Shown here: positions 14,595-22,428 of the stretch, piece after piece | Numbering within the stretch: the first letter of the stretch is position 1 | Layout of the letters: every line of letters starts with the position of its first letter | Source of the DNA: a virus | IMG/VR virus record: IMGVR_UViG_3300041016_000283 | Span: 1 to 29,783 of that record | DNA length: 29,783 nt | Reading direction: 5' to 3' (one strand) | The notes under the pieces: model-generated | What the model was told of the DNA's origin: nothing | Databases searched by the model: none | What the model saw: only the letters and a program-made list of their open reading frames with translations | Program-made: the position numbers and the translations under genes

Positions 14595-15761
14595 TTACGC
14601 AAATGCGTATCTGCCAGATCCTCGCTTGTGATTGAAGTTTTGCCATGCCATAGCCAATGCTACTACGCAATCATCGTGGAAGCCGGTGGGAGCTGAATAG
14701 CGTACTCCGTTAGCGGTAAACTGATATTCAAATACATCTAGCTCATCACTTATTACCCCCTCTGGGAAGCCTATTTTATTCTGTTGTATAGCAGTTGCTA
14801 ATCCTTCCATTAACTGTTGTTTGCTTTGGCTTGTAAACTTTAGCCCTTCAATAGCCATTCCTTCCCTAATTAGATCCTCAATGATAGGATCTCCTACACC
14901 TGTGCTATCTGCTAATATGGGCGCAATAGGAAGCCTCTTAATAGTTTCTTTAGTATTATGCCAATCCATTTGGAAGCGGTCAAAATAAGCCACATTGCCC
15001 TCTTTATCAAGCCCTATGATAACTGTCCAATCTACTGACTTTGCTAGATCTATTCCATAGCAAACAATTTGCTGACTTGTAATTGGTCTCTGACATAGTT
15101 TTATAAATGCGTTCCCAAATGGGTTTGCACTATTTTCGGAAGGGTTAGCCATATACTCCTGTTCAAATACAACTGCCGGTAACTGTTGCTTTGCATCCTG
15201 TATTTCTTTATGGTTAATATAGGGATTGTCATAGGTAGTAAACTTGTAGCTTTCCCATTCGTTTTCCCCTGCCTTCATAAACAAGCTATAAAAATAATTC
15301 TTACCTCTGGGTGTTGATAGAAATATTGCCCTACCTTGATAATCAGTTAGCGTTGGTCTTATAGAAGATAACCATCCTTGTTCAAGATCTGGTATAAATG
15401 CAGCTTCATCAATTATAACTAAATGAAATTTGCGACCTCTTAAATTATCAAGCCTTTCCCCTGTAAAAAATTCTATCGTTCCCCCATTAGGGCAATATAT
15501 TTTTAGGTTGCTTATATTGTTTCTAAATCCTAATACTGTTGTTAGCTTCTCAAAAAATGTCTTGGCTAGTTTATAAGTAGGTGTAATATATGCAACAGTT
15601 CCCCCTGATTCAATAGCCGGATCTAATGCAGTCTTTAAACAAAGGATTTGACTTAACTCTGATTTACCAAACCGCCTTCCGCACATAACCACAATAAATC
15701 GCTTTGTGCAATCCAATATTAATTGTTGCTTATTATGTGGCTTTGGTATCTCAATTCTCAT
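14595..15761 (-). CDS. terL: Terminase large subunit
   Basis: 388 residues, at the short end of the family but complete. The ATPase domain has Walker A GRRFGKS (28-34) and Walker B VIIDEA (115-120), with a following coupling segment (STPRGKNYFYSLF). The nuclease domain carries GIDLAKSVDWTVI, ILADSTGVGDP and FHDDCVVALAMAW, giving the three acidic clusters of the RNase H-like fold. The enzyme pumps DNA into the prohead and cuts concatemers. The start overlaps the small subunit by ATGA. The motifs make this one of the firmest calls here. Confidence 0.97.
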   Translation of the reverse strand: MRIEIPKPHNKQQLILDCTKRFIVVMCGRRFGKSELSQILCLKTALDPAIESGGTVAYITPTYKLAKTFFEKLTTVLGFRNNISNLKIYCPNGGTIEFFTGERLDNLRGRKFHLVIIDEAAFIPDLEQGWLSSIRPTLTDYQGRAIFLSTPRGKNYFYSLFMKAGENEWESYKFTTYDNPYINHKEIQDAKQQLPAVVFEQEYMANPSENSANPFGNAFIKLCQRPITSQQIVCYGIDLAKSVDWTVIIGLDKEGNVAYFDRFQMDWHNTKETIKRLPIAPILADSTGVGDPIIEDLIREGMAIEGLKFTSQSKQQLMEGLATAIQQNKIGFPEGVISDELDVFEYQFTANGVRYSAPTGFHDDCVVALAMAWQNFNHKRGSGRYAFA

Positions 15762-16120
15762 AATATAGTTTTGCCTTCAACAAATACTATCTCAATTTTA
15801 TTATCTGACTTCATATCTATTTGTTCCTTTGGCTTACCATAAACTCTTGTCATTAAAGTTTCTAAAGAATACAAACTACCCTTCTGCAAACTTTTATTCA
15901 TAGCATTAGCAATAGTCTTTTCCATAATTGTTGCACTTGGGTTTTTATAAACCGCATTAAGCTCATCCATATCCATAGACATCATTGCCTGTATCGTGTC
16001 GTTTATCTCGCTTAATTTATAACCCTGTTCTTTTAATAGGCTTACATACTTTCTAGGTCTGCCATTAGGGTTTCTTATTTCTCCTTTCTGAACCGGTATT
16101 AAATTTTGTTCGTTTGCCAT
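15758..16120 (-). CDS. terS: Terminase small subunit-like protein
   Basis: 120 residues. The N-terminus carries KGEIRNPNGRPRKYVSLLKE, with the NPNGRP motif common in DNA-binding small-terminase-like proteins (DUF5681-like). The middle is helical (TIMEKTIANAMNKSLQKGSL) and ends in TRVYGKPKEQIDM, a segment I associate with small-terminase helical cores. It sits directly upstream of the large subunit with a 4-base overlap, the classical order. It should recognise the packaging site and regulate the motor; the site itself is not visible to me. Confidence 0.85.
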   Translation of the reverse strand: MANEQNLIPVQKGEIRNPNGRPRKYVSLLKEQGYKLSEINDTIQAMMSMDMDELNAVYKNPSATIMEKTIANAMNKSLQKGSLYSLETLMTRVYGKPKEQIDMKSDNKIEIVFVEGKTIL

Positions 16121-16141
16121 ATTCTCTTATTTCCTTCTTTG

Positions 16142-17212
16142 TTATTTTAATTCCCAATTTGTTGTTAATCTTTGTTTTGAATAATCTATTATCCTATTTT
16201 TTAAATCCCCACTATAAGGAGTATTTCTGCCAAAACTTTTGCAAATCCAATTTTTATCTTTTTTTAATCCAAACATTAAACTAGGTGCAGATGTTACAAT
16301 TGTAAACCTCCAGCCATTATTTTTATAATATTTGCCTATTTCATTTAAAAATCTAATTCCTATTCCAAATCCTTGATAATCAGGTAATATTACTAATCTA
16401 TGTACTTTTTTTTGATTTTTTACTTTTGGATGTGGAAAATGCAATACGCTGCAATATCCAGCTAATTGATTATTTATAAATGCTAAATATACTAATGCAG
16501 CATTATTATGGGTATGACTTAAATAATGATGTTTAGCAAAGATTTTCCATATTGACTTATCTGTTGTTTGGAATATCTCAAATTTAATGTCTGGTCTATT
16601 TTTTTTTTGCCCATCGTTTGAACGAAAGGTCATAGAATCAGTATCAAATACCCAATCAGGTAACAACCAATCTTCTACATCATAATGACAAGTAACTGCT
16701 ATAAACTGTTTATTTGTTTTCTTTATTGCTTTTTGCATAGCAAATGAACCAATTTGAGCAACATTCCTATCAACTACGCTTGTAAATTCATCAAATACAA
16801 ATAAATTTTGTTCATCTAATATAGCTCTTGCTAGATCTACTCTCATTTTTTCTCCATTAGACAATACAGAATAAGATTTTAACCAAGATGGTGGCGAACT
16901 AAAACCAACTGAATTAAATGCTTTTGTAATATCTTCAACTGAACAGTCTTTAGGCATATCATCCAAAATTGTTTCTGCGCTATATTGAAAATTAGTTATA
17001 TATGAATCAGGAAATAATTGTTTTGCAATGGTTGTTTTACCACTACCACTTTTACCTACAATTAAACCAATTTTCCAATTATCTTTAATATCAATATTGC
17101 CCTCAAAATGTTCTTTTATTTGATTAGATTCTAAATCAAACTTTCCCATTATTGAGGCAACTCTAAAGGTTTTTTTAGGTTCTGCTGTTTTTACAATGTT
17201 AAAAGTCGGCAT
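16142..17212 (-). CDS. ABC-type ATPase fused to a GNAT (Mom-like?) acetyltransferase
   Basis: 356 residues in two parts. Residues 40-190 form a soluble ABC ATPase: Walker A GKSGSGKTT (53-61), signature LSNGEKMR (117-124), Walker B LFVFDE (137-142) and His176 in VTCHYD. Residues 212-345 look like a GNAT fold: KHHYLSHTH (228-236), then RLVILPDYQGFGIG (272-285), which holds the acetyl-CoA loop, and a conserved-looking FTIVTSAPSLMFG. Fusions of this kind are reported in phages beside ParB-like genes and have been linked to Mom-type DNA base modification, from memory. No membrane segments exist, so it is not a transporter. The function is inferred. Confidence 0.75.
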   Translation of the reverse strand: MPTFNIVKTAEPKKTFRVASIMGKFDLESNQIKEHFEGNIDIKDNWKIGLIVGKSGSGKTTIAKQLFPDSYITNFQYSAETILDDMPKDCSVEDITKAFNSVGFSSPPSWLKSYSVLSNGEKMRVDLARAILDEQNLFVFDEFTSVVDRNVAQIGSFAMQKAIKKTNKQFIAVTCHYDVEDWLLPDWVFDTDSMTFRSNDGQKKNRPDIKFEIFQTTDKSIWKIFAKHHYLSHTHNNAALVYLAFINNQLAGYCSVLHFPHPKVKNQKKVHRLVILPDYQGFGIGIRFLNEIGKYYKNNGWRFTIVTSAPSLMFGLKKDKNWICKSFGRNTPYSGDLKNRIIDYSKQRLTTNWELK

Positions 17213-17787
17213 TCGTAGTTTTGTTCAATTAGTTTATTATAGGTTTGTTCTTGTTCTACTTCATCTTTACAAATAATTTCAATCTTAAATTCTGATTTTA
17301 ATTTATCACTTAAATCTTTTTGTTCTTGTTCATCTATAAAGTTAGGTATATCTAATCCCCAATCCGTTAACTCCTGTTCATCCCAATTATTTGCTAAATC
17401 TGACCAATCCCATTCTCCATATCCTAAATTATCTTTTATGATAAATTCTTTTTGTTGCTCTTCTGTCCAATCTACCATCTGCACAGGTGCTTCCTTCCAA
17501 CCTACTTCCTTCATTGCTTTTAATCTCATATTGCCACCAATGACAACCATATCCATATTTACAACAATAGGTCTAACATCTGCCATCTCTGGGAACTTCT
17601 CAATGCTTGTAACTAACTTTCTAAACTTGTCATCTTTTAATATTCTTGGATTGTTTGGGTTAGCTTTTATCTCGGTAATCTTAACGACCTTGACCGCGAT
17701 AGTTGGTTTCTTTTCTATCATTTTTATTATGGGATTTTTTATACTTACCTCGTTTCCTTTTTCCAAAGTTAACTTTAATTGAATCAC
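17191..17787 (-). CDS. ParB/Srx-fold protein
   Basis: 198 residues if the GTG at 17787 is used; an internal ATG at 17721 would still keep the full domain. The ParB N-terminal domain shows ITEIKANPNNPRILKDDKFR, then VVIGGNMRLKAMKEVGW, with the GGNMR motif that binds nucleotide in ParB/Srx folds, and a later FIIKDNLGYGEWDWSDLAN. Phage ParB-like proteins of this size act as nucleases, CTPases or modification partners, not as partition proteins. It overlaps the ABC-acetyltransferase gene by 22 bases, so the two are probably co-translated. Confidence 0.85.
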   Translation of the reverse strand: MIQLKLTLEKGNEVSIKNPIIKMIEKKPTIAVKVVKITEIKANPNNPRILKDDKFRKLVTSIEKFPEMADVRPIVVNMDMVVIGGNMRLKAMKEVGWKEAPVQMVDWTEEQQKEFIIKDNLGYGEWDWSDLANNWDEQELTDWGLDIPNFIDEQEQKDLSDKLKSEFKIEIICKDEVEQEQTYNKLIEQNYECRLLTL

Positions 17788-17789
17788 TT

Positions 17790-18047
17790 TTAACTTTTGC
17801 CATCTAATTTTATTTTATGTGCATTTAATAATAGCTCAAAATATCTAGTTTTGTCTCCGTATTCAATATGGCAGGATCTACAAACCGCCATTAAGTTTTC
17901 AATCTTATCTGCATCTTTGCTTCCCCCCATCCCCCTTCTATGTATGTGATGAATATCTACTGCTTTGCTTCCGCATACTTCACAAGGAATAAAATCCTCG
18001 CCTATGTAACCAAAATGGTTCAGATATATTTTAGTATGGTTTTTTAT
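17790..18047 (-). CDS. HNH endonuclease without a standard start codon
   Basis: A complete 85-codon HNH reading frame stays open here but contains no ATG, GTG or TTG before the active site. The best start is ATA at 18047 (overlapping the preceding TAA as ATAA); CTG at 18023 is an alternative. The protein reads IKNHTKIYLNHFGYIGEDFI followed by PCEVCGSKAVDIHHIHRRG; C22/C25 and C56/C59 form the zinc knuckle pairs and H33/H34 with D31 form the HNH site. HNH proteins near terminase often assist packaging-site cleavage. It may be translated from the rare ATA, or the start may have been lost by mutation. Confidence 0.75.
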   Translation of the reverse strand: MKNHTKIYLNHFGYIGEDFIPCEVCGSKAVDIHHIHRRGMGGSKDADKIENLMAVCRSCHIEYGDKTRYFELLLNAHKIKLDGKS

Positions 18048-18601
18048 TTTAAATCTTCTTTATGGTATAAATACTCGCTATCTTCTGTATGTACTGCGCC
18101 TGTCATTAATTTACCTGCTTCTTTATGCGTTTCTCCTGTCCATAATTTACCATCCTTTGTGTAATGTGGAACTCCAACTTCAAACTTTTGTTTATCAATT
18201 TGTTCAAGTTTATTTATAGCCCATTCTATTCCTGATGTTCCACCCCACGCATCCCACATTAATCCACCGCAGCCTTCTGAATATGGTACATCTTTATATT
18301 GTTGATGCCTTTTAAAAGATGCCATTCGTGCAATCGTGTCTCTTGATATTGCTTCTTTTTTTGCTAATTGGTTTGCCCTTGCTTTGCCAACAGGTGTACC
18401 GCATTCACCCCATCCATTTTCATCTGCCCATTTTAAAGCCTTTTTTGCATTATTACTAGCTGCCTCTGGATAGTCTTTATAACCTTCAGCCATTGATATT
18501 TTAATAGCAGCCCATACACTTTCAGCCTTTTGTTCTGTGTCATAAATACAACCGCCTTGTCCTATTCTGTATTTTCCGTTTAAGCATTTATATATTGGCA
18601 T
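18044..18601 (-). CDS. Conserved phage protein with helical VGKARANQLAK-type domain
   Basis: 185 residues. The central part holds ASNNAKKALKWADENGWGEC, then TPVGKARANQLAKKEAISRD and a TIARMASFKRHQQYKD helix followed by DAWGGTSGIEWAINKLEQ. This block is, from memory, usually found fused to head-maturation proteases or portal-adjacent proteins in Bacteroidota phages; here it stands alone far from the head genes. The N-terminus (MPIYKCLNGKYRIGQGGCIY) resembles a small zinc or calcium-binding-like cap. The C-terminus is charged. Function unknown; the overlap with the glycosyltransferase gene indicates co-expression. Confidence 0.7.
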   Translation of the reverse strand: MPIYKCLNGKYRIGQGGCIYDTEQKAESVWAAIKISMAEGYKDYPEAASNNAKKALKWADENGWGECGTPVGKARANQLAKKEAISRDTIARMASFKRHQQYKDVPYSEGCGGLMWDAWGGTSGIEWAINKLEQIDKQKFEVGVPHYTKDGKLWTGETHKEAGKLMTGAVHTEDSEYLYHKEDLK

Positions 18602-19589
18602 TGTCTATTAATTTATTATAAATAGCAAATCTTTGCTTGTTTACATCGTGTAAGTTAAAGTGCGTATTGCAATACTTATACAACTGCTCCCCCATTTCTT
18701 GCCTTGCTTGTTTGTCATTGGTTAAAAGTTTAATCCAATAATACCAATCCTTCTGGCTATTTACATAACATACCGGCATATCTTTATAGGGATGCACATT
18801 TGAGACAATCGCAGGATTATGCTTTGCTGCGGTCTCTAATATCTTTAGGTTTGATTTCATCCTGTTAAAGCTAGTATCTAGTAAAGGGATTAAACTCACA
18901 TCACTATCTGCATAGGCAGCCATATATTTAGTAACCTCATTGTAATTATAAATCATTGGATTTAGCTTTAGCCCATTGGTAAAAGCTACTATCATTTTAT
19001 CCCATACAGGTTTCTCTCCATCATTGTAACCGGCTATAACTGTCTTAATAGGAAAGTTTATACGCTTCATTGGGAATCTTAATATCTCTATATCCCTTTC
19101 GTGCGTTCCGCTACCTGACCAAAAAAACCTAACTAATTCACTTTCAATTTTATTATCTTGGAACTGCTCTTCTCCATAGGGTATCGCATTAGGTATAATC
19201 TCAACGCTTTTGTTTATTTCGTATATCTCTGTGGCTAACCTTTCGTGTGTGCAGGTGCATAAATCTGCTATCTCTATATATGATAATATTCTATTTGTTA
19301 CATCATTATCTTTATAGCTTTGATTTAATATATGCGAAGGATCTAGTTGCCAATGGTCATCATTATCTACTATTAACTTAAATCCATACTTATCTCTCCA
19401 CGCTTCAATCTCGCTTACAGGATGCGATAGCATTCTATTCATAATAACCAAATCAAACTTATGTTCTAATATCTCATCATTTATTACATCCGTAATCAAG
19501 CAATAATCTTTTCGCATATTAACCAATGGCATCATTATTCTATGATAACCTACACCGCTATACTTACTTGTTAAAGCTAAAATTCGCAT
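18588..19589 (-). CDS. Glycosyltransferase, GT4-like (GT-B fold)
   Basis: 333 residues with the layout of a GT-B enzyme. The N-terminal Rossmann part opens MRILALTSKYSGVGYHRIMM and contains a LVIMNRMLSHP strand. The C-terminal nucleotide-sugar domain contains EIIPNAIPYG, VRFFWSGSGTHERDIEILRF and SLIPLLDTSFNRMKSNLKIL with a Glu in the donor-binding EX7E region. It should transfer a sugar from a nucleotide donor; the acceptor is unknown. It overlaps GT2 and LpxA-like genes in a chain, so all three act together. It overlaps the 18044 gene by 14 bases. Confidence 0.85.
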   Translation of the reverse strand: MRILALTSKYSGVGYHRIMMPLVNMRKDYCLITDVINDEILEHKFDLVIMNRMLSHPVSEIEAWRDKYGFKLIVDNDDHWQLDPSHILNQSYKDNDVTNRILSYIEIADLCTCTHERLATEIYEINKSVEIIPNAIPYGEEQFQDNKIESELVRFFWSGSGTHERDIEILRFPMKRINFPIKTVIAGYNDGEKPVWDKMIVAFTNGLKLNPMIYNYNEVTKYMAAYADSDVSLIPLLDTSFNRMKSNLKILETAAKHNPAIVSNVHPYKDMPVCYVNSQKDWYYWIKLLTNDKQARQEMGEQLYKYCNTHFNLHDVNKQRFAIYNKLIDNANI

Positions 19590-20266
19590 CTAATCTTTTT
19601 TTCATTGTGATATATTGGTTGATACTTTTCCCAAACTGCCTGTGCTTTATTTAGGCTTTCATCTTTCATTGCCCTGTATTCTGATTTGTTTCCAACATCG
19701 TGTCCTATATGTTCTGATTTTAAATTAGGCACATAATAATTTACATATCCTGCAATGGTTGCCCTTTCTGCAAAGTCTCTATCTTGCATTCCATAGGGAT
19801 CATATTCAATGTTATAACCGCCTATCTCTTTAATCAGATCCCCAGAGATAAAATTATTTCCAAAAGGTGTATGCGTTTTATGTACTCCATCCTCTAAAGG
19901 TGGCAAATCTTCAACGCAGTATATTCCAATAATACCTGTCTTTGGTATGCTTTTATAAAAAGTAACCCAACTTTGTAGCCAATTTTTAGGTAATAAAATA
20001 TCATTAGCCATTACACAAACTGCATCGTAATCTTTTGTCAATGATAGCCCTAAATTAAATCCTGCTGCTATCCCTCTTTTATGTTGCGACCAAGTAGCAA
20101 AATGCCATTTATATAATTTAGCAATATTAAAAAACTGCTCTTCTGTGCTTCCGTTATCTATTAAAAAACAATCAGCATTGTAACCGGCATTGTAAAAGTT
20201 TTGCTCAATTACTTGCTTTGCTAGGTGCTGCCTGTCAAGGCTTAAAAAAATTATTGCTATTTTCAT
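19577..20266 (-). CDS. Glycosyltransferase family 2 protein (GT-A fold)
   Basis: 229 residues. It begins MKIAIIFLSLDRQHLAKQVI, the GT2 nucleotide-binding strand, followed by CFLIDNGST with the diagnostic Asp-Asn, GIAAGFNLGLSLTKDYDAVC and VMANDILLPKNW, where NDI stands in for the DXD metal motif. Later DPYGMQDRDFAERATIAGYV gives the acceptor-site acidic residues. No transmembrane segment is present, so it is cytosolic. It sits between the LpxA-like and GT4-like genes, overlapping both, which suggests a short glycan- or lipid-modifying pathway for the host envelope or the virion. Confidence 0.88.
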   Translation of the reverse strand: MKIAIIFLSLDRQHLAKQVIEQNFYNAGYNADCFLIDNGSTEEQFFNIAKLYKWHFATWSQHKRGIAAGFNLGLSLTKDYDAVCVMANDILLPKNWLQSWVTFYKSIPKTGIIGIYCVEDLPPLEDGVHKTHTPFGNNFISGDLIKEIGGYNIEYDPYGMQDRDFAERATIAGYVNYYVPNLKSEHIGHDVGNKSEYRAMKDESLNKAQAVWEKYQPIYHNEKKIRCEF

Positions 20267-20781
20267 TTTAAATTACTTCCGATTTTTTTAGCAGGTATTC
20301 CTGCATATTTACCAAATGCCTCTGAATGTCCTTTAAAAAATGCTGATGCCCCTATCATACAACCCTCTTCAATTACTGCCCATTGATGTAATACTGCGTT
20401 TAATCCTATATTACTATTTTCTTTTATGATTGAATGCCCACCTATTTTTGCACCGCAGCTTATTGTAACTCCGTTTTTTATTACGCAATCGTGTCCAATA
20501 TGTGCGTGTTTCATAATGAAACAATCATCTTGTATGTATGTTAAATCTTCTGTACCGGCATCAATAGTTACAAGCCCTGTGATTATATTGTTATTGCCTA
20601 TGTAAACCTTACCTTTTTTTAAACCTATATAAGAATAAAATTTACCTTCTGGATCTGTATCAAACCAATATTTTTTGTACTCTGCTAAATCTCCAATAAT
20701 GCAATAAGCACCAATGTAGTTATTATCTCCTAGTTCAACATTTTTGCCAATGATAGCGGTTGGGTGTATTATGTTAGCCAT
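20263..20781 (-). CDS. LpxA-like acyltransferase (hexapeptide beta-helix), truncated form
   Basis: 172 residues, against about 260 for bacterial LpxA. Hexapeptide-repeat beta-helix from residue 3 on (IIHPTAIIGKNVELGDNNYI). The segment KHAHIGHDCVIKNG at 91-104 matches the catalytic region of LpxA (HIAHDC around His125 in E. coli), with His97 the probable catalytic base. The C-terminal helical domain of true LpxA is missing, so it ends after GKYAGIPAKKIGSNL. The family transfers an acyl or acetyl group to UDP-sugars. Overlap with GT2 suggests joint modification of a surface glycan. Confidence 0.8.
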   Translation of the reverse strand: MANIIHPTAIIGKNVELGDNNYIGAYCIIGDLAEYKKYWFDTDPEGKFYSYIGLKKGKVYIGNNNIITGLVTIDAGTEDLTYIQDDCFIMKHAHIGHDCVIKNGVTISCGAKIGGHSIIKENSNIGLNAVLHQWAVIEEGCMIGASAFFKGHSEAFGKYAGIPAKKIGSNLK

Positions 20782-20992
20782 TGTTTTCGTGATAAGTGTA
20801 TAAAGTTTTTATCATATCCATTTTACAATTACCGCACCATATTATGCAGATGTAATTGCTATCAATATATTTTCTATAAATTGCTTCATAGCTTTTAAGT
20901 ATGTTTAATTCAATATTCCTAATATAACCATTTTGAACTGTGTGCCAATTATTAATATGCTCATTCATAAAATCTTTATCAGCTATTTCCAT
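20774..20992 (-). CDS. Small Cys-containing hypothetical protein
   Basis: 72 residues, helical, with a C-terminal IWCGNCKMDMIKTLYTYHEN. The CxxC pair suggests a metal site or redox pair. From memory similar C..CK.DMI..LY endings occur in small proteins of Bacteroidota phages with no known role. It overlaps both neighbours by 8 to 14 bases, in the same tight chain that runs from the sigma-like gene to the sugar cassette. Confidence 0.65.
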   Translation of the reverse strand: MEIADKDFMNEHINNWHTVQNGYIRNIELNILKSYEAIYRKYIDSNYICIIWCGNCKMDMIKTLYTYHENNG

Positions 20993-21227
20993 ACATTAGT
21001 TTGTTTAAATAAAATTCAGCTATTGCAGAAAAAACTCCACTTACAAACATAACAGTTGCAATATTTAAAATTAATTCAGGTGTATATAAAAATAAGATTC
21101 CCACCCACGCGGATAAACAGGATACGCACGAGAATGGCTTATAATTAATATTCCATTTGATATGTAAGCGGTGTATATAATTAAAGAATAATGATGCACA
21201 TATTGATGTTAAAATTACTTGAATCAT
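20979..21227 (-). CDS. Small membrane protein (DUF1360-like)
   Basis: 82 residues with two or three hydrophobic segments: MIQVILTSICASLFFNYI, then FSCVSCLSAWVGILFLY and ILNIATVMFVSGVFSAIAEF. The central CxxCxSxW motif resembles DUF1360 membrane proteins. A role at the inner membrane is likely, but nothing more can be said. The start overlaps the sigma-like gene stop by ATGA. Confidence 0.65.
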   Translation of the reverse strand: MIQVILTSICASLFFNYIHRLHIKWNINYKPFSCVSCLSAWVGILFLYTPELILNIATVMFVSGVFSAIAEFYLNKLMYGNS

Positions 21228-21709
21228 TTTTTAAGGTTTTGTTTTAATTCTTTTTTGGTTTTATGCAAAGTTCTTATAATACTCATATAGGGTATGCCGG
21301 TTTTTCTGCTTAACTCTTTTGCGTTCTTTTTAAAATCAATAGCATATAATTTTAATATCTCTTTATGATACCAATGCAAACCCTCCATTTTCTTTTCCAT
21401 CCTATCAACTAGATCGCTTTGCTCATCCTCAACTTTTGCGCCTGTATCAATATACTCTGTATAATTCCTATAATTTTTATAAAAAGAACTTCTATCTGAT
21501 TTTATCATATTGAGCATTGTTCTTACTATGTAAAACTTTAACTCGCATCTTTGATACATACCTATCAGCTTCTCCTCATCCATTTCGCAAAGAACTAAAA
21601 AAACTTCTGCCTTTAAATCATAGCGTAACTCCTCTGGCTGCATCTTATTAAAGGCTTCATCTACCTCTTTACTATTCCAAAATTGCTCTATAATTTTACT
21701 TTTGACCAT
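21224..21709 (-). CDS. Sigma-70-like factor, small (sigma region 4 HTH)
   Basis: 161 residues. Residues 100-160 match a sigma region 4: MEGLHWYHKEILKLYAIDFK, then AKELSRKTGIPYMSIIRTLH, a clear helix-turn-helix that would read a -35/-33 element. Residues 25-75 (EELRYDLKAEVFLVLCEMDE, then YIVRTMLNMIKSDRSSFYKN) could be a reduced region 2. Proteins like this are frequent in Bacteroidota phages and are thought to switch host RNA polymerase to phage promoters. The two near-identical promoter motifs at 14514 and 27110 are candidate targets, which is inference. It overlaps the VRR-NUC-like gene by 22 bases. Confidence 0.75.
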   Translation of the reverse strand: MVKSKIIEQFWNSKEVDEAFNKMQPEELRYDLKAEVFLVLCEMDEEKLIGMYQRCELKFYIVRTMLNMIKSDRSSFYKNYRNYTEYIDTGAKVEDEQSDLVDRMEKKMEGLHWYHKEILKLYAIDFKKNAKELSRKTGIPYMSIIRTLHKTKKELKQNLKK

Positions 21710-22002
21710 TCAACTAATACAGGTTTGCCATCCTGTTCGGTACAAATATAGACTAAACATTTACATTTACAAGCATCAGTAAATCTCTCAATCTGTTCCT
21801 TGCTTAACTTATCTCCTATTTTTTTTATCTCAACTGCTAAATATCTGCCTTCGTTTGTGTACCCTTGTAGATCTGCCCAACCCTTTTCAATCGTTCCTTT
21901 TCGCTTTCCATAGGGTATATTATTAACTCTGTTTAATCGGTAGCCTAAATACTCAAAGTTATTTTTAGCCCACTTTGTTAATTCGTTTGCGGTAATATCC
22001 AT
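21688..22002 (-). CDS. VRR-NUC-like PD-(D/E)XK nuclease
   Basis: 104 residues. The catalytic core is compact: KGWADLQGYTNEGRYLAVEI followed by KKIGDKLSKEQIERF, giving Asp in WADLQG and Glu-x-Lys in VEIKK. The upstream VNNIPYGKRKG could contact DNA. VRR-NUC proteins resolve branched DNA or cut at flaps, so a role in replication or packaging is likely. It overlaps another PD-(D/E)XK gene upstream by 25 bases and the sigma-like gene downstream. Confidence 0.85.
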   Translation of the reverse strand: MDITANELTKWAKNNFEYLGYRLNRVNNIPYGKRKGTIEKGWADLQGYTNEGRYLAVEIKKIGDKLSKEQIERFTDACKCKCLVYICTEQDGKPVLVEWSKVKL

Positions 22003-22427
22003 TCTTGTATTTTTGATTTAGCCCTGATTAAATGCTTTGGAACAAGTATTGCTCTTTTACTTTCCGTATCTCCATTACCTATAAACCTAACCGCTTTCAG
22101 CTCATTCCAAATTATAATATCTTTTATATCAATAGGTTTTATATACATTAATTCAAAGCCATCATAGAATATCCAAAAGTCTGACTTTGTAACAAACAGG
22201 GCAGATGGTTTATTATACATCTCAATCTCTACAACAAAGTTGCCGGTATAATTACTTTTTTTGTCAAACTTAATCTCAATCTTTAATTTCTTTTCAGGTA
22301 CATAAATATCATAGTCCTTGAAATATCCTTCTACTTTATAAGCCAATGGGTATTTTTCTTTAATAATTTCAAGTATCATATACTCAATATATTCCCCAAT
22401 CTTTAATGATTTATGAAACTCTGACAT
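21978..22427 (-). CDS. PD-(D/E)XK-type protein, second nuclease
   Basis: 149 residues. FKDYDIYVPEKKLKIEIKFD supplies an Asp followed by an Ile-Glu-Ile-Lys core, the PD-(D/E)XK signature, and YTGNFVVEIEMYNKPSALFV may provide the next strand. KEKYPLAYKV and a C-terminal RAILVPKHLIRAKSKIQEWI flank it. This resembles endonucleases that act on foreign or branched DNA. It is 1 base from a zinc-finger-like small gene. It could be an inactive remnant or DNA-processing partner of the next nuclease; no specific family is certain. Confidence 0.65.
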   Translation of the reverse strand: MSEFHKSLKIGEYIEYMILEIIKEKYPLAYKVEGYFKDYDIYVPEKKLKIEIKFDKKSNYTGNFVVEIEMYNKPSALFVTKSDFWIFYDGFELMYIKPIDIKDIIIWNELKAVRFIGNGDTESKRAILVPKHLIRAKSKIQEWILPQTN

Positions 22428-22428
22428 T

